A stretch of 64,000 bases of DNA from Anatilimnocola aggregata (GTDB lineage Bacteria; Planctomycetota; Planctomycetia; Pirellulales; Pirellulaceae). The position numbers and the translations under genes are program-made. Shown here one piece after another: positions 52,873-62,085 of the stretch (position 1 is its first letter; every line of letters begins with the position of its first letter). The notes beneath the pieces are model-generated. The model did no database searches. It was not told the origin of the DNA and worked only from the letters and a program-made list of their open reading frames with translations. Where the stretch lies: positions 3,658,001 to 3,722,000 of the forward strand of contig NZ_CP036274.1 of NCBI RefSeq assembly GCF_007747655.1, in the 5' to 3' direction.

Positions 52873-54372
52873 CTACTTCTCGCGGACCCGCACTCGCTGC
52901 AAAAAGACACCGCCCCAGGTTTTCGGCTCGTCCGTTTCGATTCGGTACTTCGGTCCCAGCGACTCTCCTATTTGAGCGAGCAGTTGTTGCTTCTTGGTGG
53001 CACTCGTCGTGCGGATGAGCAGCCATGCTTCTCCCTTTGCGACCAATGCCGAGCGGGCCTTGGCGCTAAGTTGGCCGGGGTTTTTGGTGGGGAGGGGAAA
53101 AAGTTGATCGTCGGCGAAGTTCGCTCGGTATATGCCCCGCACGGGGAGCAGGCAGTATTGCAAAAAGAGAGAATCCTCGCGGGCCGGGAGTTCATCCGCC
53201 TCGATCAGCCCGCTCCGCACCAGCACGGGGGCGGGAGAAGTTTTGAGCTGCTCGTTGAGTTCCGCCACGGCCGCGCGCCAGTCTTCATTGCGGCCGGGAA
53301 GTGGCCTGCCTGTCGCGCGCAGATTCTGAATCAACCCGCTGTTGCCGACCGCGATGGCCAACAGAACTCCGATCACTGCTGGTTGCCAGTTCACATTTTT
53401 TGTCAGACTCGAGCAGAGGGCGGCCATCACCAGCGTCGGCGGCACTGCGAACAGCAGATACCGCGGATAAAAGATCGCAACCCAGCCAAAGCGCGTTGCG
53501 GTCCACGCCACGATCAGCGGGACGAAGAGCCAGCAACTGAGGACGATCAAACTTCGCTGCGAAACAACTTGTCGCCAACCGTTGGCGACGATCAAGACCA
53601 CCGCCGCAATCGTCCAAGGAAAGAGGCTGAAGAGATCGAGCGCCTCGGGCCGGGCGACAAACGTTTCCCAGTTTCCCTTGCGCGCGGCGACAGTTGCAAT
53701 GCCCGGAAGTGCGGGGACTATCAGCAAGCACATCAGCAGCAAGTCCATGCCCCGCTGCAACAGGAACTCACGTCGCTGGGCCGGCGCGTAAGCATAGGAG
53801 ATCATCGCCAGCGCCACGACTTCGGCCACCAGCAACAATCCCGCGGTGTAATGCAGATGCACCAGCAGCGCACCAGTGATTATCCAAGCAATGCGCGCCG
53901 GCCAATTCGCCTGGGCGAGTACATTCAATAAGAGCCCGATATGCACGACCGCCAGCAACATCAGCAGCGCATAGGGCCGCGCCTCTTGCGAGTAGGCAAT
54001 CGCCAGCGGATCGACGACCGTCAACCACGCGGCCAGCAGTGGCGCGGTATCGTCTTCCTCGTCACTCGCAGCGCTTACGAATTTTCTGGTCAGCCAAAAA
54101 ACAGCGACCGGCAGCGAGCAGCCGGCGAGGAGGCTCGGCAGACGCAGCACAATCTCCGCCGGTCCAGGCAAGAATGTGAAGAGCCACACCAGCCAGAAGT
54201 AAAGGGGCGATTGATTGCCAATGGCTGCCCGCTCGTAGACTTCGGTGAGCGACCCGCTGACAGTCCACGAAGTGTGCAATTCGTCAAGCCAGAGACTTTC
54301 ACTTGCTTGATAACAGCGCAGCACTGTTCCAACGACGACGGCAACAATGAGCAAGAGAGGAGTGGACTTCAA
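52873..54372 (-). CDS. GT39/ArnT-like membrane glycosyltransferase
   Basis: A 499-residue protein with about ten membrane segments. LWLDELHTSW at residues 27-36 places the catalytic-type Asp/Glu pair (Asp30, Glu31) in the first outer loop, as in GT-C enzymes of the PMT_2/ArnT family that use polyprenyl-phosphate sugars. The C-terminal about 120 residues form a soluble domain. A substrate cannot be named. It starts 30 bases downstream of the HtrA gene on the same strand, suggesting co-transcription. Confidence 0.82.
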   Translation of the reverse strand: MKSTPLLLIVAVVVGTVLRCYQASESLWLDELHTSWTVSGSLTEVYERAAIGNQSPLYFWLVWLFTFLPGPAEIVLRLPSLLAGCSLPVAVFWLTRKFVSAASDEEDDTAPLLAAWLTVVDPLAIAYSQEARPYALLMLLAVVHIGLLLNVLAQANWPARIAWIITGALLVHLHYTAGLLLVAEVVALAMISYAYAPAQRREFLLQRGMDLLLMCLLIVPALPGIATVAARKGNWETFVARPEALDLFSLFPWTIAAVVLIVANGWRQVVSQRSLIVLSCWLFVPLIVAWTATRFGWVAIFYPRYLLFAVPPTLVMAALCSSLTKNVNWQPAVIGVLLAIAVGNSGLIQNLRATGRPLPGRNEDWRAAVAELNEQLKTSPAPVLVRSGLIEADELPAREDSLFLQYCLLPVRGIYRANFADDQLFPLPTKNPGQLSAKARSALVAKGEAWLLIRTTSATKKQQLLAQIGESLGPKYRIETDEPKTWGGVFLQRVRVREK

Positions 54373-54402
54373 GGGGAACTCGGCAGGTGATTCAGCGGCA
54401 GG

Positions 54403-55899
54403 TTATTCAGCAGCGATGGTGCGCGTCTCGGTGCCGGTCAGCAGACCGCTCAATTTAAGCGAGACACTTCCCCGCAAGTCAGCGGTTGCTTGATAGAACT
54501 GCTTGGGTGTGGTGACGCGCGACTTACCCACATGACTAATGAACTCACCGGGCCTCAGTCCCGCCTTCCAGGCTGCCGAGTCTTTCTCGACATCGATCAC
54601 CCCCAGGCTTCCTTCCGGATCAAGATCTCGGCTGTGATCGCGAAACTGCGGAGTGGCCGTCGCGTACTCGACGCGGAGTCCGCGCCAGCTGGGGTCCGGT
54701 TGTTCTGCAAAGGCAGGGCGCGGTCCTTCGACGCGCTTCTTCGAGAGTGTGACTTTAGACGTCACCACTTTGCCGCGACGATTTGCACCACCGCCGCGCT
54801 CAAGCGTTAGTTGAACGTTCGTATCGGCGGGCAAACCACTCAAGCGGCGAATCAGTTGCAACTCGTCGCTGATCGGCTCCCCTTCGACATGCGTGATCAC
54901 ATCGCCAGGTTGCAGGCCCGACTTGGCCGCGGGTGTGGAGGGAACAACATCGAGTAGCCGCGCGCCGAAGCGGCCTTGGCGGCGCTCTTCGGCAGCAAGA
55001 AAAGTGGGAGCAACGCCGAGAAAGCCATACTCCGGAACTCGCCCCGACTTGAGCGTTTCCAGTGACCGGCGAAAATCCTCATCGACGGGAATCGCAAAGC
55101 CGCCACTCTTTTCATAACCAACCAGCGCGGCCAGTGAAGTGGTGATGCCGATCAACTCCCCCTTCAAATTGACGAGTGCTCCGCCGCTGCTGCCCAGTTC
55201 GAGGCGGGCATCGGTTTGAATTAGATTACCGTAGTGATGCAGAGTGAATCGACCTTCGGTGGCACCCGCTCCGGTTCGTTCGGGAGCAGGCGGGGCGGGA
55301 CGAGCCAGATTGGCGATGATGCCCCAGGTGGCGCTCGGCTCGCCATCGCGGGCAATCGCGTATGGATTGCCGAGGGCCAGGACGATCTGTCCCTTTTTCA
55401 GCGACTTCGCATCACCCAGTGCCAGGGCCTGCAGCTCATTCGCTTCGATTTTCAGTACAGCCAGATCGAGCCACGGGTCAGCCGCTTTGACGGTGGCTGG
55501 GTAGGGCTTCTTGCCGATCCAAACGAGATAGCGCGAAACCCGGATATCGCCTACGACGTGATAAGTAGTGAGAATCAGCCCACGAGAATCGATCACAACG
55601 CCAGAGCCGAAGTCGTGCGGCACATAGTCGGGGCGAGTGGGATCGCTGAAGAGATCGGCCCCTTCGCCGGACAAGCCTTCACCTAATTCGGCAGCTGGCG
55701 AAGCATCGGGCGATTGCTTGCGCAGGCGGGCGACAGCGACAACCGACTTCTCGGCTTTCGCGATAGTATCGACCAATACCGATTCCAGCGCGACGGCAGC
55801 TTGCAGCCCGGATGGCTCCTGGGCTGGTGCGGAGTTAACACCAGCCAGCAGCCAGGTACCTAAGAGCAAACCGAGCAAGCGCTGGGAGTTGAATATCAT
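54403..55899 (-). CDS. HtrA/DegP-like serine protease with two PDZ domains
   Basis: A 498-residue exported protease. Signal peptide about residues 1-26 (ending SAPAQ). The trypsin-like triad is His114 (TTYHVVGD), Asp145 (PWLDLAVLK) and Ser238 (ELGSSGGALVN; GSSGG in place of the usual GNSGG). Two PDZ domains follow, one about 285-370 with GDVITHVEGEPISDELQ, the second about 420-490 with LRPGEFISHVGKSRV. It degrades or refolds damaged envelope proteins. It is transcribed after recA on the same strand, 105 bases away, and before the glycosyltransferase gene. Confidence 0.9.
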   Translation of the reverse strand: MIFNSQRLLGLLLGTWLLAGVNSAPAQEPSGLQAAVALESVLVDTIAKAEKSVVAVARLRKQSPDASPAAELGEGLSGEGADLFSDPTRPDYVPHDFGSGVVIDSRGLILTTYHVVGDIRVSRYLVWIGKKPYPATVKAADPWLDLAVLKIEANELQALALGDAKSLKKGQIVLALGNPYAIARDGEPSATWGIIANLARPAPPAPERTGAGATEGRFTLHHYGNLIQTDARLELGSSGGALVNLKGELIGITTSLAALVGYEKSGGFAIPVDEDFRRSLETLKSGRVPEYGFLGVAPTFLAAEERRQGRFGARLLDVVPSTPAAKSGLQPGDVITHVEGEPISDELQLIRRLSGLPADTNVQLTLERGGGANRRGKVVTSKVTLSKKRVEGPRPAFAEQPDPSWRGLRVEYATATPQFRDHSRDLDPEGSLGVIDVEKDSAAWKAGLRPGEFISHVGKSRVTTPKQFYQATADLRGSVSLKLSGLLTGTETRTIAAE

Positions 55900-56004
55900 G
55901 CGGCGAGTCCTTCTTCAGACACGATGCGTGCTGCGCGAAGAAGAAGGAGGCTGCTGACGGGCCAGCAGTCGCCGTTTGGCCAATTCCTGTGAGGCCAGCC
56001 CCGA

Positions 56005-57129
56005 CTATTCGTCAGGACCGCCTTCATCTTCTTCACCAGGTTCGGGGGCGACTTCCTTCACGCCAACGATTCCCGACGCCAGAATCTTATCACGAATTTC
56101 GTCGCGAATCGCGGTATTCTCGGCCAGGTAGGCCCGGGCCTTCTCTTTGCCCTGGCCAATGTAGGCATCGTTGTACTTAAACCACGAACCGCTCCGGGTG
56201 AGGACTTTCTGTTCGACACCCATGTCGAGCACGTCCCCTTCGAAGCTGATGCCGTTAGTATGCATCATGTCGAATTCCGCCACGCGGAAGGGTGGTGCGA
56301 CCTTGTTCTTCACGATCTTGGCCCGTACCCGCTGGCCGACCACATCTTCACCCTCTTTGATTTGGGTGACGCGGCGGACATCGATCCGGCACGAGCAGTA
56401 GAACTTGAGAGCGCGACCACCGGGAGTTGTTTCCGGGCTGCCGTAGGTAACGCCGATCTTTTCGCGAATCTGGTTGATGAAGATGACCGCTGTCTTGCTC
56501 TTGGCGATCACCCCGGTCAGCTTACGCATCGACTGGCTCATCAAGCGAGCTTGCAGGCCGACGTGCGTATCGCCGATGTCACCTTCCAATTCCGCCCGCG
56601 GCACGAGGGCTGCCACCGAGTCGACCACGATCACATCGACTGCGTTCGATTTCACCAGCATTTCGGTGATTTGCATCGCCTCTTCGCCGCTGGCCGGTTG
56701 GCTGACGAGCAACGTATCGAGCTGCACGCCCAGCTTTTTGCCCCAGGTCGGGTCGAAAGCATGTTCGGCGTCGATGATCGCGCACACGCCATCTTTTTTC
56801 TGAGCTTCGGCAATCACATGCAGTGCGAGGGTTGTTTTACCGCTCGATTCTGGGCCAAAGATCTCGATGATGCGGCCGCGAGGAATGCCCTGTCCGCCGA
56901 GCGCCACGTCGAGTGCCAGGCTGCCGGTCGGAATGCCAGAAATGGCCAAGGTGCGATCGCCACCTAGGGGCATGATCGAGCCATCGCCGAATTGCTTTTC
57001 GATATTCTGAAGGGTGGCCTTCAGGACCTCGTTACCCTCAATCAGCGCGGCCAGCTTGGCCTTGCCGCTATCCTTGGGAGCCTTCTCTTTTTTTGCCATA
57101 CGTCCATTCACCTTCTCAGCAGCAACCAT
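56005..57129 (-). CDS. recA: RecA recombinase
   Basis: A 374-residue DNA-strand-exchange and SOS coprotease. Walker [15 protein letters not shown], Walker [18 protein letters not shown], and the L2 segment [20 protein letters not shown] identify it. The C-terminus is acidic (EEDEGGPDE), as usual. The ATG at 57129 has AAAAGGAGAAG directly upstream, and the longer in-frame part to 57309 is the 5' leader. A promoter with a palindrome over the -10 element is annotated at 57221-57248. Confidence 0.97.
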   Translation of the reverse strand: MVAAEKVNGRMAKKEKAPKDSGKAKLAALIEGNEVLKATLQNIEKQFGDGSIMPLGGDRTLAISGIPTGSLALDVALGGQGIPRGRIIEIFGPESSGKTTLALHVIAEAQKKDGVCAIIDAEHAFDPTWGKKLGVQLDTLLVSQPASGEEAMQITEMLVKSNAVDVIVVDSVAALVPRAELEGDIGDTHVGLQARLMSQSMRKLTGVIAKSKTAVIFINQIREKIGVTYGSPETTPGGRALKFYCSCRIDVRRVTQIKEGEDVVGQRVRAKIVKNKVAPPFRVAEFDMMHTNGISFEGDVLDMGVEQKVLTRSGSWFKYNDAYIGQGKEKARAYLAENTAIRDEIRDKILASGIVGVKEVAPEPGEEDEGGPDE

Positions 57130-57220
57130 CGGAACTTCTCCTTTTATGAGGAAGGCTCGGGCGGCTTGCAAGCGGCCCGGCTTCCATCGTGGAAGCGAAA
57201 TCGATAGTGGACAAAGGAAT

Positions 57221-57248
57221 ACTGTACAGTTATCCACATCGACGTCAA
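57221..57248 (-). promoter_or_regulatory. recA promoter with palindromic operator (putative LexA site)
   Basis: On the minus strand TTGACG (57248-57243, 5/6), a 16-base spacer and TACAGT (57226-57221, 4/6) make a sigma-70-like promoter about 90 bases before the start codon. The 10-base palindrome ACTGTACAGT (57221-57230) covers the -10 element, an ideal place for repressor binding. It contains CTGT and ACAG half-sites like LexA boxes, but with a shorter centre than the E. coli CTGT-N8-ACAG form, so LexA is inferred. Confidence 0.6.
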
Positions 57249-57430
57249 CAGCTTTGTTATTAAGATTTTCGCGAAGAGAGTGACTAGTCTGGTCACGGCG
57301 CGGACACATTCGGAAAAAAGGAGGATTTTTTTGGAGATAGCCGCCCGCTGCAACTGGTCCAAGAGATTGACCGAAATTGATACCTGTTGGCCGCTAGCGG
57401 CTGCTCGCTCAGGTGAACAAAATAGCCAGC

Positions 57431-57823
57431 ATGAAAATCGTGGAACTAAATCATGTGGCCATTCACGTCGCCGACCTTGAGCGCAGCCGGGCTTTCTTTC
57501 GAGACGTACTACAGCTAGCGGAGATTGAGCGTCCGGCGTTCGACTTCCCGGGTGCCTGGTTTCGCCTGGGAACGCAGCAGGAATTGCATTTGATTGCCGG
57601 GCGGCAACTCGCCACGCACTCTCACAATCGCGGCGATCACTGGGCCTTGATGGTGGACGATCTCGACGCCTGGGAGGCACATTTAACATCCGTCGGCTAT
57701 CCGCATTTCCCGCGCAAACGTCGTCCCGATGGCGCGGGGCAGGTCTTTTTGATCGATCCCGATGGCCACTACATCGAACTTTGCACCCCTCCTGGTGTCA
57801 TTTCCAGCGAGCAGGCAAAATAA
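57431..57823 (+). CDS. VOC-family (glyoxalase-like) protein
   Basis: A 130-residue protein of the vicinal-oxygen-chelate fold. The two beta-alpha-beta-beta-beta modules appear in ELNHVAIHVADLERSRAFF and DHWALMVDDLDAWEAHL, with the end strand LIDPDGHYIELCTP. Likely metal ligands are His in NHVAIHV, His in DHWAL and Glu in YIEL. The enzyme activity cannot be chosen among glyoxalase, fosfomycin-resistance and dioxygenase members; glyoxalase-like is the safest label. The ATG at 57431 is preferred to the GTG at 57413. It is divergent from recA. Confidence 0.85.
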   Translation: MKIVELNHVAIHVADLERSRAFFRDVLQLAEIERPAFDFPGAWFRLGTQQELHLIAGRQLATHSHNRGDHWALMVDDLDAWEAHLTSVGYPHFPRKRRPDGAGQVFLIDPDGHYIELCTPPGVISSEQAK

Positions 57824-58112
57824 TCTTCGTCGTCTAGAAACTGGCGCAATACACCGGTACGGACGGCGGAAATTCCTGCCGACTACCATCGCTGAATTGC
57901 CCAGTTGATTTTTTCTGGCCTGACGAAATGCCGATACAACTAGTGTCCTCAAGGTTTGCTTGGTCGCTAAGACAGTCAACAAAGCGCGGTTTGTTCGACA
58001 ATTTTTCGTGATTCCTGCCGAAATTACCTGCCCCGCGATTTGGGTTTTTGAAAGCGCCGGTTAGAATTGATGTAGAGAGCGTTCCTCCAGTGAATGGCTG
58101 AGATGATTCGCC

Positions 58113-58676
58113 ATGTCTGACCCCAACCGCATCCGCCGCCAACAGATCCTTCGGGAAGCCGAAGGTTATTTGGATCTCATCACTGTCTTTGGCGGTCGTT
58201 GGCCGTGTCGACCCGATGCTCGCGACCAGGTGGCTTTGCGAGTGCTGGCAACGCTGGATCGCATTGATAACCCAGGTGGCTTGCGAGCTCATATGTTGTT
58301 CCTCCGCGGGCAGGCCCTGCGAACGATGGAACGGTACGGCGACGCGGTCAAGCCGCTGCGCGAAGCAGCTGATCTTGAGCCCGAGAATTTCCACATTCGC
58401 TTGGCTCTTGGCTGGTGCTACAAACGGGTGAAGCGGCTCGATCTCGCCATTCAATCGTTGGAAGAAGCGCTCGAAGCTGATGCCGAACAGGCGATTCTGC
58501 ACTACAACCTGGCTTGCTACTGGAGCCTGGCTGGCAACGCGAAGATTGCCTGCTCTTATCTTGCCCAAGCTTTCGACTTGCAGCCCGATTATCGCGAGCT
58601 GGTCGGCAGCGAGCGGGATTTCGATCCGATCCGCCGGCACCCTTACTTTCAATCGCTGACGAGCGTCATCGTTTGA
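58113..58676 (+). CDS. TPR protein
   Basis: A 187-residue protein. Two to three tetratricopeptide repeats are visible: AHMLFLRGQALRTMERYGDA, EPENFHIRLALGWCYKRVKR and AILHYNLACYWSLAGNA. The N-terminus is charged and helical. There is no signal peptide or membrane segment, so it is a cytosolic scaffold whose partner is unknown. It ends 70 bases before an inverted repeat and is convergent with the WecG/TagA gene. Confidence 0.78.
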   Translation: MSDPNRIRRQQILREAEGYLDLITVFGGRWPCRPDARDQVALRVLATLDRIDNPGGLRAHMLFLRGQALRTMERYGDAVKPLREAADLEPENFHIRLALGWCYKRVKRLDLAIQSLEEALEADAEQAILHYNLACYWSLAGNAKIACSYLAQAFDLQPDYRELVGSERDFDPIRRHPYFQSLTSVIV

Positions 58677-58746
58677 AGGTCGGCATTCGCGCTCGTTGCG
58701 TGGGCGCTCACTACTGCCGTGTTAGGTAAGACGAGTTTCTGAGCCG

Positions 58747-58810
58747 GAAGCGTAAGCGCCCGGAGATTTCACCATCTTAAGCGCCACTACTCTCCGGGCG
58801 CTTACGCTTC
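58747..58810. terminator. Bidirectional inverted repeat between the TPR and WecG/TagA genes
   Basis: Perfect 20-base arms (58747-58766 and 58791-58810, containing GAAGCGTAAGCGCCCGGAGA) flank a 24-base loop. The position between convergent genes and the symmetry suit transcription termination on both strands. The core AGCCGGAAGCGTAAGCGCC looks like a dispersed planctomycete repeat. Confidence 0.6.
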
Positions 58811-58818
58811 ACGCTCAT

Positions 58819-59589
58819 TTACCGGTTCAAATAAGACTTCAGCACCAGTTGCGGGAAGATCCAGGCATCGCGGGCGTAACGACTGGCCAGCCGACGTGGT
58901 TCCGTTGCTAAGCGGTGCATCCATTCGATGCCCATCCCGCGCATCCAAACCGGCGCGCGGCGTTTTTCACCTGCCAGGAAGTCGATCGTCGCGCCAACAC
59001 ACAGCGCGGCCCGGGCTGCAATACGCTCGCGATGGCGATGTACCCACAACTCCTGCTTAGGAGCACCGACCCCCACGATCAGCAAGTCGGGCTCGGCAGC
59101 GGCGATCTGTGCAAGGATCTTGTCGTTTTCTTCCGCAGATTTTTCAAAGCCCAGTGGCGGGCTGTAGCAACCGGTTACCTTCACCTGCGGCCAGCGGCGC
59201 TCGATGTTCTGGGCTGCTACTTCGGCCACGCCGGGCATTGCGCCCAGCAAGTAGGTCTTCAGGATTCGATCTGGCGGCACGGCGGCGAAGATCGCCGGCG
59301 TCAGGTCGGAGCCCGGAATGCGGTCGGGAAGTCGTCGGCCGAGCAAGTGCGACGCCCAGACCACTGGCGCGCCATCGGCCAGAATTAGTTCTGCACCTTC
59401 ATAGGCAGCTTGCAGGTCTTCGTGGTGTTGCAGCAGCACGATGTGGTCGACGTTCGGCGTGACGACATAGCGGCACGGTCCTGGCTTGGCAGTCCATGCC
59501 AGGACAGTTTCGACCGCCTGGCTCATGGTCAGCGGATCGATGGCGACGCCCATCAAGTTGATGCGTTCCGGCCGAACACAGATTGTCAT
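58819..59589 (-). CDS. WecG/TagA/CpsF-family glycosyltransferase
   Basis: A 256-residue enzyme of the GT26 family, which transfers a sugar (ManNAc or ManNAcA in known members) to a polyprenyl-linked intermediate in cell-surface polymer synthesis. Signatures are YVVTPNVDHIVLLQ, ELILADGAPVVWASHLLG and the VGVGAPKQELWVHRHRERI block. GATIDFLAGEKRRAPVWMR completes the family pattern. It is monotopic and no signal is present. The ATG at 59589 has AGAGGG 9 bases upstream; the frame to 59613 is longer without support. No polymer genes adjoin. Confidence 0.9.
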   Translation of the reverse strand: MTICVRPERINLMGVAIDPLTMSQAVETVLAWTAKPGPCRYVVTPNVDHIVLLQHHEDLQAAYEGAELILADGAPVVWASHLLGRRLPDRIPGSDLTPAIFAAVPPDRILKTYLLGAMPGVAEVAAQNIERRWPQVKVTGCYSPPLGFEKSAEENDKILAQIAAAEPDLLIVGVGAPKQELWVHRHRERIAARAALCVGATIDFLAGEKRRAPVWMRGMGIEWMHRLATEPRRLASRYARDAWIFPQLVLKSYLNR

Positions 59590-59865
59590 AACGCGTTCCC
59601 TCTGACGGTACAAACGACAAAGCCGGCAGAATCGCTCCCGCCGGCCAGGTCGCTGTTTCCCCGTCTCATTTGCATTTCGGTCCCAGCCGTAAAGCTGCCG
59701 GACGTTAGGAAAATGTAGGTCGCACTTTGGCGGGTCGTTGGCAGCTCAAACCGGAAAATCGCGGTTGCCGCTAAGTCGATAGGGGCCTACGCTTTAGTGC
59801 CGAACTTGGTTAACGTTACGCAGTCAGCCAATCAGAGGGGCTGATGGGCGGTTTGGGGTGGCCTT

Positions 59866-60480
59866 GTGGTATCGAAGAGACTGACGAGCTCAATCCTGGC
59901 TGGCATCGCGAGAATGCTGAGCGGGGCAACCGTGCGCTGGCACGAGATCCAGCCCGATCCTTGTCAGCGCATCTACTTTGCCAATCACACCAGCCATCTC
60001 GATGCCCTGGTCCTGTGGTCGTCGTTGCCGCGGCCGGTGCGGGAAGTCACCCGTCCGGTCGCTGCCAAAGACTACTGGTCGAAAGACCCGGTTCGCCGGT
60101 ACATCTCTAGCTGTTTCAACGCGATGCTGATCGACCGCGAAGAGATCAAGGTGCACCAGAGTCCGGTCGATGTGATGATTCGCGAGATCGGCCTGAAATA
60201 CTCGCTGATAGTATTCCCCGAAGGAACGCGCAACCGCGACGAAGAAATGCAGGAGTTCAAGAGCGGGCTGTATTACCTAAGTAAGAAACGCCCCGATCTG
60301 GAACTCGTTCCCGTTTACATCGACAACTTGAATCGAGTTTTGCCACGTGGAGAGTTCCTGCCGGTGCCGCTCTTGAGTTGCATCACGTTTGGCCCGCCAA
60401 TGTGGCTGGAACCGAAGGAATCGAAAGTCGAGTTTTTAAAGCGGGCCCGCGAAGCGGTGCGCCGGCTGAAAGAAGTATGA
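59866..60480 (+). CDS. plsC: 1-acyl-sn-glycerol-3-phosphate acyltransferase
   Basis: A 204-residue enzyme that acylates lysophosphatidate to phosphatidate. The HxxxxD motif is ANHTSHLD (His41 to Asp46) and the second motif is FPEGTR (residues 117-122). It lacks long membrane segments and is short for the family. It starts with GTG at 59866. Its stop overlaps the start of cdsA as ATGA (60477-60480), coupling two consecutive steps of phospholipid synthesis. Confidence 0.88.
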   Translation: MVSKRLTSSILAGIARMLSGATVRWHEIQPDPCQRIYFANHTSHLDALVLWSSLPRPVREVTRPVAAKDYWSKDPVRRYISSCFNAMLIDREEIKVHQSPVDVMIREIGLKYSLIVFPEGTRNRDEEMQEFKSGLYYLSKKRPDLELVPVYIDNLNRVLPRGEFLPVPLLSCITFGPPMWLEPKESKVEFLKRAREAVRRLKEV

Positions 60481-61652
60481 GCCCTGCGTCGTCATTCATC
60501 ACCGACAGCTTCGCGCTGGCAGGTCAATTGACCTGGCTGCCGGAAATTCGCGCCAACATTCCGCAGATCAAACTCGACGCGCGCACGAACATTCTGCTTG
60601 GTACGGTTCTGGTGCTGCTGTTCGCCGCCTATATCGTCGGCCGCGTGCTCAAGCGGCAACCAGAGAGTACTGCGAACCCGGCCGTGGTGCGGACGTTCAA
60701 TCTGCGCGTGCGGGCCTGGTGGATGATGTTCTCGATCCTGATCGCGGGTTTTGTGATGGGCTATTCCGTCACACTCGTGCTGTTTGGGGTGATTTCGTTT
60801 TGGGCCCTGCGCGAATTCATCACCATGACGCCGACGCGCCGCGGCGACCACCGCGCGCTGTTTTGGACGTTCTTTCTCTTCACGCCGCTGCAGTACTTGC
60901 TCGTGGGTTTGGGCAAGGAGTTCTACGCAATTTATACCGTGATGATTCCCGTCTATGCCTCGCTGATCATTCCCGCGCGGATTGCCTTCTCGGGCGATCC
61001 CAAACGATTCTTGGAGCGAACGGCGAAGATTCAGGCCGGCCTGCTGATTTGTGTGTATTCGCTTAGCCATGCGCCGGCGATCTTAAGCCTCGATCTGACT
61101 GACTCCAGCAAGAATCCTTGGGACCTAAGTGCTGCTGCGACAAACAATGCCGGCACATTGGCGGATGAGATGCCGCCAACCGAGCCCGCGATTAGCGCCG
61201 CCCCACCGCTGCCAGTCGTGAAAGTGGCGAAGGAGCCGGGCAGTAATGCCGGCCTGCTGTTTTATTTCATTCTCCTCGTGCAGTTGAACGATGTTTTTCA
61301 ATATGGTTGGGGGATTCTGCTTGGCAAGCATGTGATTGCGCCGCAGATCAACGCGAGTCGCACCTGGGAAGGATTGATTGGAGGCTGCCTTTGTACGATG
61401 CTCGTCGGCACGTTGCTGTTTTGGGCAACGCCGTTTGAAGTTTGGGAAGCAGCTTGCATTTCGCTGATTGTGGCGATCATGGGCTCAGCTGGTGGCATCA
61501 CGATGTCGGCCATCAAGCGCGACCGGGGTGTGCGCGACTACGGCACGCTGGTGCAAGGCCATGCCGGAGTGCTCGACCGGATCGATTCACTCTGCTTCGC
61601 CGCCCCGGTCTTCTTTCACATCACGCGTTTTTTCTTCACACAGTGGTCATAA
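60477..61652 (+). CDS. cdsA: Phosphatidate cytidylyltransferase (CDP-diglyceride synthase)
   Basis: A 391-residue membrane enzyme that makes CDP-diacylglycerol from phosphatidate and CTP. The C-terminal signature SAIKRDRGVRDYGTLVQGHA with GVLDRIDSL corresponds to the family motif S-x-x-K-R-x4-K-D...HGG-x-x-D-R, but with Arg for the Lys and GHAG for HGG. About eight membrane segments are seen. The substrate comes from the coupled upstream plsC. Start at the ATG 60477. It is convergent with the next minus-strand gene, one base apart. Confidence 0.9.
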   Translation: MSPASSFITDSFALAGQLTWLPEIRANIPQIKLDARTNILLGTVLVLLFAAYIVGRVLKRQPESTANPAVVRTFNLRVRAWWMMFSILIAGFVMGYSVTLVLFGVISFWALREFITMTPTRRGDHRALFWTFFLFTPLQYLLVGLGKEFYAIYTVMIPVYASLIIPARIAFSGDPKRFLERTAKIQAGLLICVYSLSHAPAILSLDLTDSSKNPWDLSAAATNNAGTLADEMPPTEPAISAAPPLPVVKVAKEPGSNAGLLFYFILLVQLNDVFQYGWGILLGKHVIAPQINASRTWEGLIGGCLCTMLVGTLLFWATPFEVWEAACISLIVAIMGSAGGITMSAIKRDRGVRDYGTLVQGHAGVLDRIDSLCFAAPVFFHITRFFFTQWS

Positions 61653-61653
61653 G

Positions 61654-62067
61654 CTACCGCACTTGTTCGAGCAGATAAGCTCCGACCAGAAACGAAACGA
61701 GATTTGCGACAACAATAGCAGCACAATCTTGCCAGGTGCTGCGCGAGCGATTCGATGAATCGCCATCTCGTGGCGCGTCTTGCTCCGGCGGAAAGGCCAA
61801 GATGAAAAGTACGCACTCTGCGAGCGGGGCAAAGATTTCGGCAATCACCACATACGTGGTGTAGCCCCAAAGAGGCCAGATCGTCAGGGGCATCAACACC
61901 ACGACGATGGGATACGTGCAGGCAGTCAGCCAGAATCCAGCGAAGAGTCGTCGCTGCCACGAATGACGGCGTGACAGACCGAGAAGCAAAACTGGCGTCT
62001 CGAGCGCGATGGTCAGCAAATAGCCCCACAGCAGAAACTGCCACAATTCAGCGGAGCTAGGAGGCAT
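61654..62067 (-). CDS. Unknown small membrane protein
   Basis: A 137-residue protein with four membrane segments, roughly LLWGYLLTIALETPVLLLGL, WLTACTYPIVVVLMPLTIW, VVIAEIFAPLAECVLFILAF and a last one near the C-terminus (IVVANLVSFLVGAYLL). No family is recognised. It starts 18 bases after the stop of the next upstream membrane-protein gene, and the two probably form an operon. Confidence 0.65.
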   Translation of the reverse strand: MPPSSAELWQFLLWGYLLTIALETPVLLLGLSRRHSWQRRLFAGFWLTACTYPIVVVLMPLTIWPLWGYTTYVVIAEIFAPLAECVLFILAFPPEQDAPRDGDSSNRSRSTWQDCAAIVVANLVSFLVGAYLLEQVR

Positions 62068-62085
62068 GACGAATTCTTGGGGACG

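Noticed and set aside
52972-53931. Plus-strand frame opposite the GT39-like gene
   Set aside because: Low-complexity Arg/Gln/His-rich translation typical of an antisense shadow.
57834-58652. Minus-strand frame covering the TPR gene
   Set aside because: TPR repeats are plain on the plus strand, and the minus translation resembles nothing known.
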